NCBI GenBank assembly: GCA_039028975.1
Contig: JBCCHB010000007.1
Location: 108,068-172,067 of the forward strand
DNA length: 64,000 nucleotides
DNA from: JAHBNG01 sp039028975
GTDB taxonomy: Bacteria > Chloroflexota > Anaerolineae > Caldilineales > Caldilineaceae
Direction: 5' to 3'
In this document: piece by piece, positions 26,457 through 35,714 of the stretch
Position numbering within the stretch: the stretch's first letter is position 1
Layout: every line of letters starts with the position of its first letter
Made by a program: the position numbers and the translations under genes
Notes under the pieces: generated by a model
Database searches by the model: none
The model's input: only the letters and a program-made list of their open reading frames with translations
Told to the model about the DNA's origin: nothing

Positions 26457-29400
26457 ATGCTGACTATTCAGGTACTCGGCGGTTTCAAAATTTCCTTTGA
26501 TGGCAAGCTACTCAGTGGTCTAACCAAGCCGCGGGGGCAATCCTTGCTGACTTATCTACTGCTCCACGCCGAAACACCCCAATCGCGCAGCCACCTCGCT
26601 TACACCTTTTGGCCCGATTCTTCAGACAAGCAGGCCCGTACCAACCTGCGGCGTGAACTGCATCAGCTTCGCCAAGGTTCCTCGCTCATTGATAATCATC
26701 TGCAAAGCGATACCCAAACTGTACAGTGGATTATGCCTGCGAATAGAAGCATCGATGCCATTGAGTTTGAGAAGCTGGTTGCCGAAGCATCTCGCTCTGA
26801 TGACTTCACCCAGACGAAAGTCTTCCTCCAGAAAGCCATTGATCTCTACCAGGGCGACTTAGTGCCCGGTCTCTACGATGAGTGGATCGTTGCCAAGCGC
26901 GAAGAACTGCGCCAGTCATTTGTTCAGGCATTGGAGTCTTTAACCAAGCTTATGATGGGCGAACGGGAATACAAATTTGCAACTCAGTTGACGCAACGGC
27001 TCTTGCTGGTTGATCCACTTTACGAAGCTGGCTACGCCCAGTTGATGCAGCTATACGCGTTGCAAAATGACCGCGCCCGCGTCCTGCATACCTATCATAC
27101 CTGCGTCACGGTTTTGGAGCGAGAATTGGGGGTGCCCCCCAGTGAAGAAGTCGAAACACTCTACCAACGGCAACTCGATGCCGAAAATCGCAAACCAAGG
27201 TATCCCAAACCGACCGTGAGCACATCGTCGAAACTTGTTGGCCGGAATCCGGAGTGGCAAACCCTGCTCTCTAAATGGCGGCAGATAGCCCGCGGTCAGA
27301 CCCACATGGTGTTGATTGAGGGTGAAGCAGGCATTGGCAAAACCCGATTAGCCGAAGAATTGTTGGAATGGGTCCATCGCCAAGCCATGCCCGCTGCCCG
27401 CACCCGCTCCTACGCGGCCGAAGGAAGTCTAGCTTATGCGCCCGTAATCGAGTGGCTGCGCTCGGACGCGCTCAAAGCGGCCCTCAATGGACTGGAGACG
27501 GTCTGGCTCACAGAAATTTCTCGACTATTGCCCGAACTGCTGGTTGAGCAGCCAGACTTGCCGCCACCACAACCCATGACCGAACGGTACCAGCGCCAGC
27601 AGCTCTTTGAAGCCCTGGCGCGCGCCTTTACTTTTTCGAATCAACCTATGCTGCTGCTGATTGATGACTTGCAGTGGTGCGACCAGGAAACGCTGGAGTG
27701 GTTGCGCTTTCTAATGCGATTTGAGATGGCTGAATCGCTATTGATTGTGGGGACAGTGCGCATTGAAGAGATCAATGCCTCTCATCCATTACGAGTGCTG
27801 AATACCGATTTACAGCGCGATGAACAGCTAACCCAAATCGCGTTGAAGCCGCTAAGCCCAGAAGAATCGACAACATTAGCCAGCCAGGAGCACGGTGCCG
27901 AGCTGGATGATAAGGCAGCTGAGCAGATTTATCTCAATTCTGAGGGCAACCCGCTCTTTGTGGTGGAGATGGTGCGTTCTGGCAGTTACACAGCAGATTT
28001 GAATCGTAATAGCGATGAGGTAAAGGCTATTGATTTACCGCCCAAAGTCTATGCAGTCATCCAGCATCGCCTAGCTCAGCTTTCTCCCACCGCGGCCAAG
28101 CTAGTGAACTTGGCCGCGACAATCGGGCGCTCCTTTTCATACGAGGTGTTGGCTGCTGCGAGCGACGTTGGTGAAGATGAAGTGGTCAATGGGCTGGATG
28201 AGTTATGGCAAAGGCGGGCGATCCGAGAAGGGGAGGCGGGGAGTTACGACTTTAGCCATGACCGCATTCGGGAGGCGGCCTACGCAGCATTGAGTCCGAT
28301 GCGGCGCAGAGGGTTACATCAGTCTATAGCCAATACTTTTGTACATGTTTATCAGCACAATATCGACGAACATTCTGCACGGCTTGCTTATCATTTTGAA
28401 TGTGCAGATGAACCAGATGAGGCCATCAAATGGTATGAGAAAGCTGGTGAAGTAGCTCGCAAAGTCTACGCATACCGCGAGTCCATTAGTCACTTGAAAA
28501 ACGCTTTGTCTCAGTTTGACAAGCTACCACTATCAGCATCCTCCGCCGATCTCAAGGCCGAGCTTCTCGTCCTTCAACATAAGGATTTGAGGCTCGTCTA
28601 TGGCTTTGCGGCACCAGAGGTCCATGAAGTGAATTTAAAATTGGAGCAGGTACAGGGCCAGATCAATTCTACAGAAATTAAATATTTGGTTTTGACCCAT
28701 TTGCGTGGGTTTTACGCTGCAGGGAATCAGCTAACGAAGGCGTATGAGACTATACAGGACCAACTGGACCTGCTGAAAGACCTAGACGATCTATACAACC
28801 ACATGTGGACACATAAGTCCTGCGGTTTAACGAATCTACAACTGGGCCGTTTTGAAGATGCCGATCAACATTTCGAACGAAGCAATGATTTTTATCAAAA
28901 GCATCCTCAACTGCAAACAGAGGCCTCTCACAATTATGTAGAGTTACTTGCAAAATGGGCCTTTGTTCTATGGGTCTGTGGTTTTCCGGAACAAGCACAG
29001 GTCATGGCTACTAATGGCCTAAAGCAATACAATCAATTAACAGATTTGGTAGATCGACATATTTCACTCTTCTTGCTCTCTCTCTATTACCGCTCAACGG
29101 GTAATGTTGGTGTTGTATCTCGTTTAGGGCATGACTCAGCCGCAATTGGGACCAAGATTGATTTACCGTACGCATCATTTACAGCGGATGGTCTTATTGG
29201 ATTTGTTTACTCCGCCACCAGCAATCCTAAGGATGGGGTTCCTCTGATGCGTCGCAATGTTGATGGTTATAATAAAACGGGGCATACCATGTTCCAACCG
29301 TTTCGGATTGGTTTCCTAGCGAATGCTCAACTGCGGGCAGGACAACTTGAGGATGCATTAGCTACTATAGAAGAAGGCTTTACTATGTCTGACTACTCGG

Positions 29401-29699
29401 AACAACGATTTTGGGATGCGGAACTCCATCGACTCCATGGTGAAATTCTGTTGGCTCTAGGAAGTTCTGATACAGAGATAGAAGCATGTTACCAACGTGC
29501 CCTCGACATCGCAGAAGAGCAATCGGCTAAAATGTTGAGCTTACGTGCTACTGTGAGCCTGTGTCGGCTTTGGGCGCGGCTGGGAAAACTTCGGGAAGCC
29601 CATCAAATGCTGCAAGAGATTTACGATTGGTTCACGGAGGGGTTTGATACGCCAGATTTGGTTGAGGCGAGAGAGCTACTCAGACAGCTATCTCAATAA
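26457..29699 (+). CDS. BTAD/SARP-type transcriptional regulator with STAND ATPase and TPR tail
   Basis: A 1080-residue AfsR-like regulator. Residues 1-100 are an OmpR-like winged helix (LTIQVLGGFKISFDGKLL...RTNLRRELHQLRQG), then a bacterial transcriptional activator (BTAD) TPR-like domain (about 100-240), an ATPase with Walker A GEAGIGKT (about 289) and Walker B LLLIDDLQW (about 400), and a long TPR-like C terminus. Family knowledge: SARP domains bind direct heptad repeats spaced about 11 bp beside the -10 element. Three such promoters lie 4-10 kb downstream, making this a candidate for their activator. ATG 26457 is chosen because winged-helix homology starts there, although no strong Shine-Dalgarno precedes it; 26340 is the alternative. 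Confidence 0.85.
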   Translation: MLTIQVLGGFKISFDGKLLSGLTKPRGQSLLTYLLLHAETPQSRSHLAYTFWPDSSDKQARTNLRRELHQLRQGSSLIDNHLQSDTQTVQWIMPANRSIDAIEFEKLVAEASRSDDFTQTKVFLQKAIDLYQGDLVPGLYDEWIVAKREELRQSFVQALESLTKLMMGEREYKFATQLTQRLLLVDPLYEAGYAQLMQLYALQNDRARVLHTYHTCVTVLERELGVPPSEEVETLYQRQLDAENRKPRYPKPTVSTSSKLVGRNPEWQTLLSKWRQIARGQTHMVLIEGEAGIGKTRLAEELLEWVHRQAMPAARTRSYAAEGSLAYAPVIEWLRSDALKAALNGLETVWLTEISRLLPELLVEQPDLPPPQPMTERYQRQQLFEALARAFTFSNQPMLLLIDDLQWCDQETLEWLRFLMRFEMAESLLIVGTVRIEEINASHPLRVLNTDLQRDEQLTQIALKPLSPEESTTLASQEHGAELDDKAAEQIYLNSEGNPLFVVEMVRSGSYTADLNRNSDEVKAIDLPPKVYAVIQHRLAQLSPTAAKLVNLAATIGRSFSYEVLAAASDVGEDEVVNGLDELWQRRAIREGEAGSYDFSHDRIREAAYAALSPMRRRGLHQSIANTFVHVYQHNIDEHSARLAYHFECADEPDEAIKWYEKAGEVARKVYAYRESISHLKNALSQFDKLPLSASSADLKAELLVLQHKDLRLVYGFAAPEVHEVNLKLEQVQGQINSTEIKYLVLTHLRGFYAAGNQLTKAYETIQDQLDLLKDLDDLYNHMWTHKSCGLTNLQLGRFEDADQHFERSNDFYQKHPQLQTEASHNYVELLAKWAFVLWVCGFPEQAQVMATNGLKQYNQLTDLVDRHISLFLLSLYYRSTGNVGVVSRLGHDSAAIGTKIDLPYASFTADGLIGFVYSATSNPKDGVPLMRRNVDGYNKTGHTMFQPFRIGFLANAQLRAGQLEDALATIEEGFTMSDYSEQRFWDAELHRLHGEILLALGSSDTEIEACYQRALDIAEEQSAKMLSLRATVSLCRLWARLGKLREAHQMLQEIYDWFTEGFDTPDLVEARELLRQLSQ

Positions 29700-29701
29700 G
29701 T

Positions 29702-30076
29702 CTACTTCTCGATAATGAATGACAATGCAGGGCCATTTAAGTTCACGTTGAACTGATTCAATACGTCACGGCCAAGAATTGCAAAATCAAGCCCTGTCGG
29801 GATCACTTCAATCTGAGGGATATTTAGCTCGTCTGAGGCAATGCGTACCTAATAGGTGTAAACATAGCTACTTTCCGCATGAAGATCTTCAAATAGCATT
29901 CGACCGATGGGATAAAGTTGCAACGGTTCAATGGTATGTTGGGGGATTGCGGTTACATCCGCACCAGAATCAAGCAATGCTGGCAATACTTGCCGCAGTC
30001 GTCGATTGAGCGTATTGGCTATGGTAATCTCAATGACCGGAGCAGGCGGATCGTGTTCGAAGCTATATGGAATCAT
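29702..30076 (-). pseudogene. Retropepsin-like aspartic protease interrupted by an in-frame amber codon
   Basis: The first 75 codons encode a clan AA aspartic-protease start: EITIANTLNRRLRQVLPALLDSGADVTAIP, with the catalytic D-S-G-A. The frame stops at TAG 29849-29851, yet continues in the same frame for 48 codons to 29702 (VRIASDELNIPQIEVIP, then GLDFAILGRDVLNQFNV), which is the rest of a normal 120-125-residue retropepsin-like protein including the ILGRD second hydrophobic-glycine element. One base change would restore it. The gene overlaps the upstream DUF5678 gene by ATGA, a pairing that suggests a functional two-gene unit before decay. A sequencing error or amber readthrough is possible. 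Confidence 0.8.
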
Positions 30077-30492
30077 CGCTTAATCCGAGATGAGGTTATT
30101 CGTACTTTACGCGGTACCTCTTCTTTAACCCACTCCACATAACAGACTACCTCCCCAAATTCCTCCATAACTTTATTATGTGTACTCAATATGTCTTCGC
30201 CAACGGCTACTACTTTGCCTTGATAAATTGCAACAACATGGTCACGGTATTGTATTAATAGCTTAGGTTTGAGCCGTTCGAATGCGGCAACCTCTCGTAA
30301 AAACTCAGGTGGAGCCAGGGAAGCTTTTAATTTTAGCGCGGCAAACTTCTGTTCCATTCTTTCCAAGAACTCTTGCACAGCCTTATTCAGTAAATCTTCA
30401 GGCGGCGTGTTATGGTCAATTGCAAGTTGTTCCAGCCGATGGATCAATTCGGGTCGTTGCAATGCTAAAGTTAACATAATTTTTTCCACCAA
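30073..30492 (-). CDS. DUF5678-containing protein
   Basis: A 139-residue protein. The N-terminal half (LIHRLEQLAIDHNTPPEDLLNKAVQEFLERMEQ split over two helices) resembles a ribbon-helix-helix-like or coiled segment. The C-terminal half LIQYRDHVVAIYQGKVVAVGEDILS followed by VCYVEWVKEE matches DUF5678. Its stop overlaps the start of the retropepsin-like gene (30073-30076), so translation is coupled. The DUF5678 plus small aspartic protease pairing resembles regulatory or toxin-antitoxin-like pairs, but no function is established. Confidence 0.7.
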   Translation of the reverse strand: MVEKIMLTLALQRPELIHRLEQLAIDHNTPPEDLLNKAVQEFLERMEQKFAALKLKASLAPPEFLREVAAFERLKPKLLIQYRDHVVAIYQGKVVAVGEDILSTHNKVMEEFGEVVCYVEWVKEEVPRKVRITSSRIKR

Positions 30493-30573
30493 CTATACGC
30501 TAATCACATAATCAGTATCCACTAAGCCATTCTTATTGTAACATATCGTTGCGAATGTGTTAGTTTGTCCCAC

Positions 30574-30617
30574 GAACGCTCTCACGAACGCTTTACGAAC
30601 GCCCCGCCCGCTATCCT
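30574..30617 (+). promoter_or_regulatory. SARP-type iterated promoter P1
   Basis: GAACGC repeats start at 30574, 30586 and 30597 (spacing 12 and 11). The last heptad is followed by 8 bp and TATCCT at 30612-30617, a plausible -10 box. The layout equals that of two other promoters in the window. It is 52 bp upstream of the small HVLSG protein gene. Confidence 0.7.
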
Positions 30618-30669
30618 CAATGCAAGACTTTGGTCATCCGGTTGAAGGTACTTTCTGAGGGAGCATTAT

Positions 30670-30939
30670 ATGGGTGTGGATGGCACCACTAAGTCACAAC
30701 TATTCACAATTCGTCTTTGGATTGAACTAGATAAGACCGCCGCCGCACTGACCAGAATCCGTGTCCATCATGTGTTGAGTGGATATGTTCGCTACTTCCG
30801 GGATTGGGTATTGGCGACGGAATTTATCATGCACCATACGGCTGAAGCAGGTAATCCCTTGTGCGCAAATCAACTTGCTGACAGTGTTGAAGAGTGTCAC
30901 GTAGCCAATTCTTCGGACGAACAGACTCAAAACAGCTAA
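30670..30939 (+). CDS. Small conserved HVLSG-type protein (copy 1)
   Basis: An 89-residue cytoplasmic protein whose core (LFTIRLW, then RVHHVLSGYVRYFRDW, then EFI) is shared with the 77-residue protein at 36566-36799. Both lie between a GAAC-repeat promoter and a gene for an exported protein. I recognise the HVLSG-x-x-RYF pattern as a small conserved family but know no function. The C-terminal 35 residues are not shared and may be free to vary. GAGGGAG lies just upstream of ATG 30670. The next gene starts 21 bp later. Confidence 0.75.
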   Translation: MGVDGTTKSQLFTIRLWIELDKTAAALTRIRVHHVLSGYVRYFRDWVLATEFIMHHTAEAGNPLCANQLADSVEECHVANSSDEQTQNS

Positions 30940-30960
30940 TCAAACGTACAGGAGAGAATC

Positions 30961-31482
30961 ATGAAACGGATCTTAATAACGGTTGGACTCATTGCTATTT
31001 TAGTGACCTTAGGGGCAGGGACTATCGGTCAGAGCTACGATGTTGCAGAGCTACTCGCTGGCGGTGGAAGTGGTGGTATCGGAAAACCGTTGGGCAGCCT
31101 GTTCAACCTGGATGGAGTGGATCTGCTTGCTGGCAATGGTGGTAGCGGCGGAATCGGCAAGCCATTGGGTAGTCTGTTCAATCTGGATGCTGGAGAGCTA
31201 CTTGCGGGCAATGGTGGCAGCGGCGGCGGAATCGGCAAACCGTTGGGTAGTCTGTTCAACCTGGATTCTGAGGAGCTACTTGCGGGCGGTGGTGGCACTG
31301 GCGGCGGAATCGGAAAGCCGTTGGGTAGTCTGTTCAATCTGAATGCAGCAGAGCTACTAGCTGGCGGTGGTGGCACTGGCGGCATCGGAAAACCGTTGGG
31401 TAGCCTGTTCAATCTGAATGCAGAAGAGCTGCTAGCTGGCGGTGGTGGGGCTGGCGGCGGAATCGGAAAACCAGGTGTATAA
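30961..31482 (+). CDS. Secreted glycine-rich tandem-repeat protein
   Basis: A 173-residue protein. An N-terminal signal (MKRILITVGLIAILVTLGAG) is followed by five full and one truncated repeat of 24-26 residues with the plan (E/D)LLAGGGG(S/T)GG-GIGKPLGSLFNL(D/N)A. The repeats are also near-identical as DNA (75-78 bp), so they expanded recently. ELLAGG resembles the double-glycine processing site of peptide leaders, and the LGSLFNL part is amphipathic. It is likely exported and may be structural, or a multi-core precursor. It is co-transcribed with the HVLSG protein from promoter P1. The antisense frame over this gene is a shadow. Confidence 0.75.
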   Translation: MKRILITVGLIAILVTLGAGTIGQSYDVAELLAGGGSGGIGKPLGSLFNLDGVDLLAGNGGSGGIGKPLGSLFNLDAGELLAGNGGSGGGIGKPLGSLFNLDSEELLAGGGGTGGGIGKPLGSLFNLNAAELLAGGGGTGGIGKPLGSLFNLNAEELLAGGGGAGGGIGKPGV

Positions 31483-31565
31483 CAAAATCTACTTGACTGT
31501 AGCTCGACGCACATTGGCGAGAACGTGCAATCCAAAACACAACAACGGATTGGGTACTTGACAAG

Positions 31566-31913
31566 CACAATGGCTTGCCGTGGGATTCCAGCTTTAATTA
31601 ATTCCTCCGCGACCCTCTCCTCTGTCGCGTTGTGCTGCAGCCACACTTTATCCTCAATGATATCAATGTGAATGATAGAATCGTGAATGCGTCGATCACC
31701 TTCCCAGCCTATTTCCATAGTCTCACCTTGCTTCTGTTCATCGTCGGCTGCACACTCAATACGAATAATTTCGGTACTCGACAGTGATTCCATGCACTCA
31801 GACAGAAATCCCTTGATGATATCACGATATTCGAGCGGATTATCTGTGATCTTCCAGCCATCTTTCTCAAGCGCCTCGATTACAGCTTCATGGTCAGTGT
31901 CTTTTGCTGCCAC
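31566..31913 (-). pseudogene. Decayed xisH-xisI fusion
   Basis: A GTG at 31913 starts the first 28 residues of XisH (AAKDTDHEAVIEALEKDGW, then KITDNPLE), which then join XisI from YRDIIKGFLSECMESL onward. The join removes nearly all of XisH. At the other end, similarity to XisI stops after RQAIVL, where the intact copy continues GFQPPRVRQFTECAVA. About 270 bp (31566-31835) are almost identical to the intact xisI at 35766-36033, so this is a recent duplicate. The open frame runs on antisense through the glycine-rich gene by chance. XisH/XisI are small proteins first known from fdxN-element excision in cyanobacteria. Confidence 0.8.
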
Positions 31914-31916
31914 CAA

Positions 31917-32322
31917 TCATTTCTCCGTATTGATACTTCGCTAATTTCGCCCATATTTTTATTGCGGAATAATTTTCGAGATTCAGATACATATGTGACA
32001 TTGCTAGGTTTCCTTCTTAGCCATCGAATTGCACTAAAACCAATGCGTTTCGTCCATATTGGAAGTAAAATTAGATGCCATAAGAATTTTTAGTGGCAAT
32101 CCTGAACAATAACGGTTTTTCTCAGAATAAATGGTGTATTCCAACATCTGTTTCGCAAAACAACACAAATTCAGGAACATATCCGCAATAGAAACTCAAG
32201 AAGCTTCCTGAATGAAGCATCAATTACTAGAAATGACCGAAACTACCGTACTTGAAGCCATCACTTCAATGTAATGATTTTAATACCATTCACGGCTCTT
32301 GGCATTCATCGTATGTTTACAC
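31917..32322. other. AT-rich spacer without recognisable gene
   Basis: About 400 bp between the xisHI remnant and promoter P2. No frame with a ribosome binding site or motif was seen. The last 35 bp (GGCTCTTGGCATTCATCG and following) resemble the sequence just upstream of promoter P3, so the shared promoter unit is longer than the repeats alone. Confidence 0.45.
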
Positions 32323-32378
32323 GAACGCCATTCCGAACGCCCCTGCGAACGCTTTGCGAACACCTCGCCTGCTATCCT
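32323..32378 (+). promoter_or_regulatory. SARP-type iterated promoter P2
   Basis: Four GAAC(G/A)C repeats start at 32323, 32335, 32347 and 32358 (spacing 12, 12, 11). GAACACC is followed by exactly 8 bp and TATCCT (32373-32378). It is 115 bp upstream of the NLP-propeller gene. An 8-bp inverted pair ATCGTACA/TGTACGAT (32394-32401 and 32438-32445) lies in the leader. Confidence 0.75.
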
Positions 32379-32493
32379 GTGTCCAAGAGGCTGATCGTAC
32401 ATTCGTTGGCGGCTTCTCGGTTTAAGAGCGGCTTGTGTGTACGATTCTGATGCCGGCGGTAGCAACGATCTATATCAATAGGAGAATATTCTC

Positions 32494-35172
32494 ATGCAAA
32501 CCAAAGAGTTAGCTTGCCCTAATAACAAAGGGCTGTTAAGGCAGTTGCGTAGCATTCAGAACTGTATCAAGGCAACTAAGGTAATTGGTAGTTGTGTCGT
32601 TATAATGAGCCTATTGACCTTGTTCGCATTTCATTCTGTCAAGGCTGATGATTTTTCAAAACTAGATGAAGCTATCCCTGGAGATTTCGTTGCCCAAATA
32701 GCACCTGTCTTTGATTTCGATGGTGATAGTTGTTTTCCGAGCGCTGGCATTAGCCGGAGCGGTCAAAAAAATGGCGGATTAAAACCTTCTGGAAGTATAA
32801 CCGGAAAATGTCGCTCCCATAACTTCTTAGACCTTTCTAATACATTTCATCGGTCTACATGTGAATCTCAAAATGGTTCTACATATTGCGTCCATTTTTA
32901 TGCATTATATTTTCTAAAAGATGATTTTATAGCTGGCTTCGAGTTTCCTGGAGAACATAGGCATGACTGGGAATATGCAGCAATCTGGACAAAAGATGAC
33001 TTAATTACTCATGGAAGCGTCAGCCAACACGGTAGTGCCGAAACTAGATCTATCTCTGAGCTACAATTAGAGCAAGGCCACATGAAGGTAGTTTACCATA
33101 AAGACAATATTCGTACTCATGCTATGCGTTTTGCAAAGGAGAATGAGCTAGCTGAAAATCCTTATGGAAGCTTCGTTATTCCGACCTTAGTGAGCTGGTA
33201 CAATTTGACTGGAGATGGTCTTGACAACGCATTAATGAGAAATCGACTGAACAGTTTCGATTATGGCGCAGCCAACCTTCCAATCAATAATAGAAACTTT
33301 CTTGAAAAGGTAAATGATATTAAGCCGTTAGGCTATCCTATATTCTCAAAAGATATTCCTGCTCAAGATCAGGAGGATAAATCAAAGGTCGCTGTCGCCC
33401 TAAAGCGAGTTACAGTGACCTTTAAATCGGTTTCATCACAAGTAGCAGGTCACTTATTTGAGGTAGAGAGTAAAAAAGACTATTTTTCGGGTGCAGGTGA
33501 CCCGAAAATTAGCTTCACTTTTGATAACTTTCCTACGTCAGAGATCTTAGATATTTCTGTTACTGCTTGCTGCCGCTCGATTGCTAAAAAGCTGGTACAC
33601 CGCATCCGTGGCGCAGAGCTCCGCTCTGGTGACTATTCTGGAAAAATTATAGGAAGGACGGGTATTCCTCCGCGTTGCAATGGAGCACCTTCAAACGAAC
33701 CCATATGTGAAAGAAAAGAATATGACCTATCAGAGATTCACTACCAGATTACGGTAGAAGACCATGAACCTACAGTACCAGAGGACAAACCACAACTAAA
33801 TTACGCAACCTACCTTGGCAGCGAGGGTTATGACGGTGGGATACTCGATATCTCAGAACGTTTTTTGGATATGGCAATAGATGATGCTGGCAACATCTAT
33901 TTGACGGGTTGGACCAGTGATATTCTTTCTGGTACGACCAGTTCATGTGTTGGTGGCAGCGATGCATTTGTTACGAAAATTAACGCAGATGGCACCCACG
34001 ATTATTCTACTTGTCTCTCCGGTAATGGCGGAGACGGCGGTTTGGGAATTGCTGTGGACAAGGCTGGCAATGCCTATGTTGTTGGCGCAACCCAAGCGGT
34101 AGATTTTCCTATACCGAATGGTCTGGATAGTTTTGATAGATCATATAATGGCGGTCGGGGCGAACATTTTTATGGCGATGCTTTCATTGCCAAGCTAGAT
34201 GCCAACGGCGTCCTTATAACAGCTTCTTATCTGGGCGGCACCGGCGTAGATGTCGCTCGCGCAATTGCTATTGATGATAATGGCAATGTGTACGTTACAG
34301 GAGAAATGGAATCGTTTGAACCCATGTCCGGGGTTCCTGGATATGATGTCGAACATAATGGACTTACAGACATCTTTGTTGCTAAGCTTGATGCCGATCT
34401 GTCTACTTTTGAATACTTCACTTTCTTAGGGACCGACAAAGCTGAAATGGCTGTGGACATAGCTGTGGATGATCAGGGTTCGGCCTATATAATTGGTCAT
34501 ACACATGGAGGTTCAGCTTTCCAGACAGAGCACGTCTATGGTACTGTGAGCGGAGAAGACGTACTCATTGTCAAGTTGAACCGTAGTGGTACCGAACTGG
34601 AATATAGCACGATCTTGGCTGGTATTGATAATGATATTGGGTATGCAATTGCCCTGAACGAACAAGGTAATGCTTTTATAACAGGTGTTTCCCCTTCGAA
34701 TGACTTTCCAGTGACTGAACAAGCTTATGATAAAACACTTGAAGGATCGGATGCCTTTATAACCAAATTAGATCTTAATGGCGAACGAATCTATGCTACA
34801 TTTTTGGGCGGGACTGGTCAAGACATAGGCAATGATATCACTGTAGATTCGCGGGATAATGTATATGTAACGGGCATTAGTGGTGACTCTTTCCCCATTA
34901 CTGCCGATAATACACAGGAATGCCCAAACGGTTTTCAAAACGCATTTTTTAGCGTGCTAGATCCCGATGGAAGCCAGCTTCTCCATTCTATATGTATTGG
35001 TGGCAATGCTCGAACTCACGGTATGGCTATCCAGCTTGATTCAAAGGGGATGATTTACCTTGCTGGCTCAACATGGATCGATAATTTTCCAGCAAGCAAT
35101 GGCTTCCAGAAGAACAATGCTGGCTACTCTGATATTTTTGTCACAAAATGGACTCTGTTGTCTTCCAAATGA
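32494..35172 (+). CDS. Secreted NPP1/NLP-like domain fused to SBBP beta-propeller repeats
   Basis: An 892-residue exported protein; signal near residues 28-51 ending VKA. Residues 55-280 match the NPP1 (necrosis- and ethylene-inducing, NLP) family: VFDFDGDSCFPSAGI, NGGLKPSGSITGKC, CVHFYALYFLKD, EHRHDWE (154-160; family consensus GHRHDWE), THGSVSQHG, HAMRFA and ENPYGSFVIPT. The acidic and His residues that hold the metal in NLPs are kept; only the first Gly of the heptad is Glu. After a linker domain (about 300-430), seven SBBP repeats (D-x-x-GNxYxxG pattern, about 440-885) predict a seven-bladed propeller. AGGAG is 10 bases before ATG 32494. NLPs are membrane-active cytolysins or glycosylinositol-phosphoceramide binders in plant pathogens; the target here is unknown. 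Confidence 0.85.
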   Translation: MQTKELACPNNKGLLRQLRSIQNCIKATKVIGSCVVIMSLLTLFAFHSVKADDFSKLDEAIPGDFVAQIAPVFDFDGDSCFPSAGISRSGQKNGGLKPSGSITGKCRSHNFLDLSNTFHRSTCESQNGSTYCVHFYALYFLKDDFIAGFEFPGEHRHDWEYAAIWTKDDLITHGSVSQHGSAETRSISELQLEQGHMKVVYHKDNIRTHAMRFAKENELAENPYGSFVIPTLVSWYNLTGDGLDNALMRNRLNSFDYGAANLPINNRNFLEKVNDIKPLGYPIFSKDIPAQDQEDKSKVAVALKRVTVTFKSVSSQVAGHLFEVESKKDYFSGAGDPKISFTFDNFPTSEILDISVTACCRSIAKKLVHRIRGAELRSGDYSGKIIGRTGIPPRCNGAPSNEPICERKEYDLSEIHYQITVEDHEPTVPEDKPQLNYATYLGSEGYDGGILDISERFLDMAIDDAGNIYLTGWTSDILSGTTSSCVGGSDAFVTKINADGTHDYSTCLSGNGGDGGLGIAVDKAGNAYVVGATQAVDFPIPNGLDSFDRSYNGGRGEHFYGDAFIAKLDANGVLITASYLGGTGVDVARAIAIDDNGNVYVTGEMESFEPMSGVPGYDVEHNGLTDIFVAKLDADLSTFEYFTFLGTDKAEMAVDIAVDDQGSAYIIGHTHGGSAFQTEHVYGTVSGEDVLIVKLNRSGTELEYSTILAGIDNDIGYAIALNEQGNAFITGVSPSNDFPVTEQAYDKTLEGSDAFITKLDLNGERIYATFLGGTGQDIGNDITVDSRDNVYVTGISGDSFPITADNTQECPNGFQNAFFSVLDPDGSQLLHSICIGGNARTHGMAIQLDSKGMIYLAGSTWIDNFPASNGFQKNNAGYSDIFVTKWTLLSSK

Positions 35173-35714
35173 TGCAAAATTTGGAATAATTGTAAGCGTC
35201 TCAGGTAGGGTAGTTGTTAGATTTGCGATCCATAGATAGCTTCACATCTAACTTCTATCCTCGGTTGATCGATATGGTCGAATCGGTGTGCGTCAGTTCG
35301 TCTAATAGATTCATAGTTATCCAACTTGTCGGCTTTTGTGCATCTGGTTCTGGGGTTCTACTTTCGGCTCTAGTTAGTGATATCGTTAAGACTTTTTGGA
35401 CCGGGTTCGTTAGTGGCATCTATACCGTCAAGATTATGATATCAGGGGACTTGGCGAGGTTGCATCGTCCGTTATGTTGTGCCGTCTCGGAAATGCCTGA
35501 GCAACCGATCTTAAATGGGTGGAGTCCCTCGTGCTCTCAACTTTCTACGTTCTTGGTATCGGCCATATTGCAACCAGCCAACACTCAAGGTAAGCGTTGA
35601 AAATTGGGCTCTATTTGAACTGTCGTAGTGGACAAAGCGGGCTCGGTTGGTGAGGGTAAGCAGATTCACCCACGGCACCTACGCAAGCCAATCCGTTGTT
35701 GTGTTGTTCCGATC
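35173..35714. other. Spacer after the NLP gene
   Basis: A plus-strand frame 35214-35600 (128 codons, TTG start) has no ribosome binding site or known motif and is not supported. At 35688-35705 lies CCAATCCGTTGTTGTGTT, an 18-bp sequence present in inverted orientation at 31536-31553, next to the other xisI copy. The remainder shows nothing recognisable. Confidence 0.4.

Noticed and set aside
31035..31565. Minus-strand proline/serine-rich continuation of the xisHI frame
   Set aside because: It is the antisense of the glycine-rich repeats; the similarity to XisI ends at 31566.
35214..35600. 128-codon plus-strand frame after the NLP gene
   Set aside because: TTG start, no ribosome binding site, no motif and no conserved composition.
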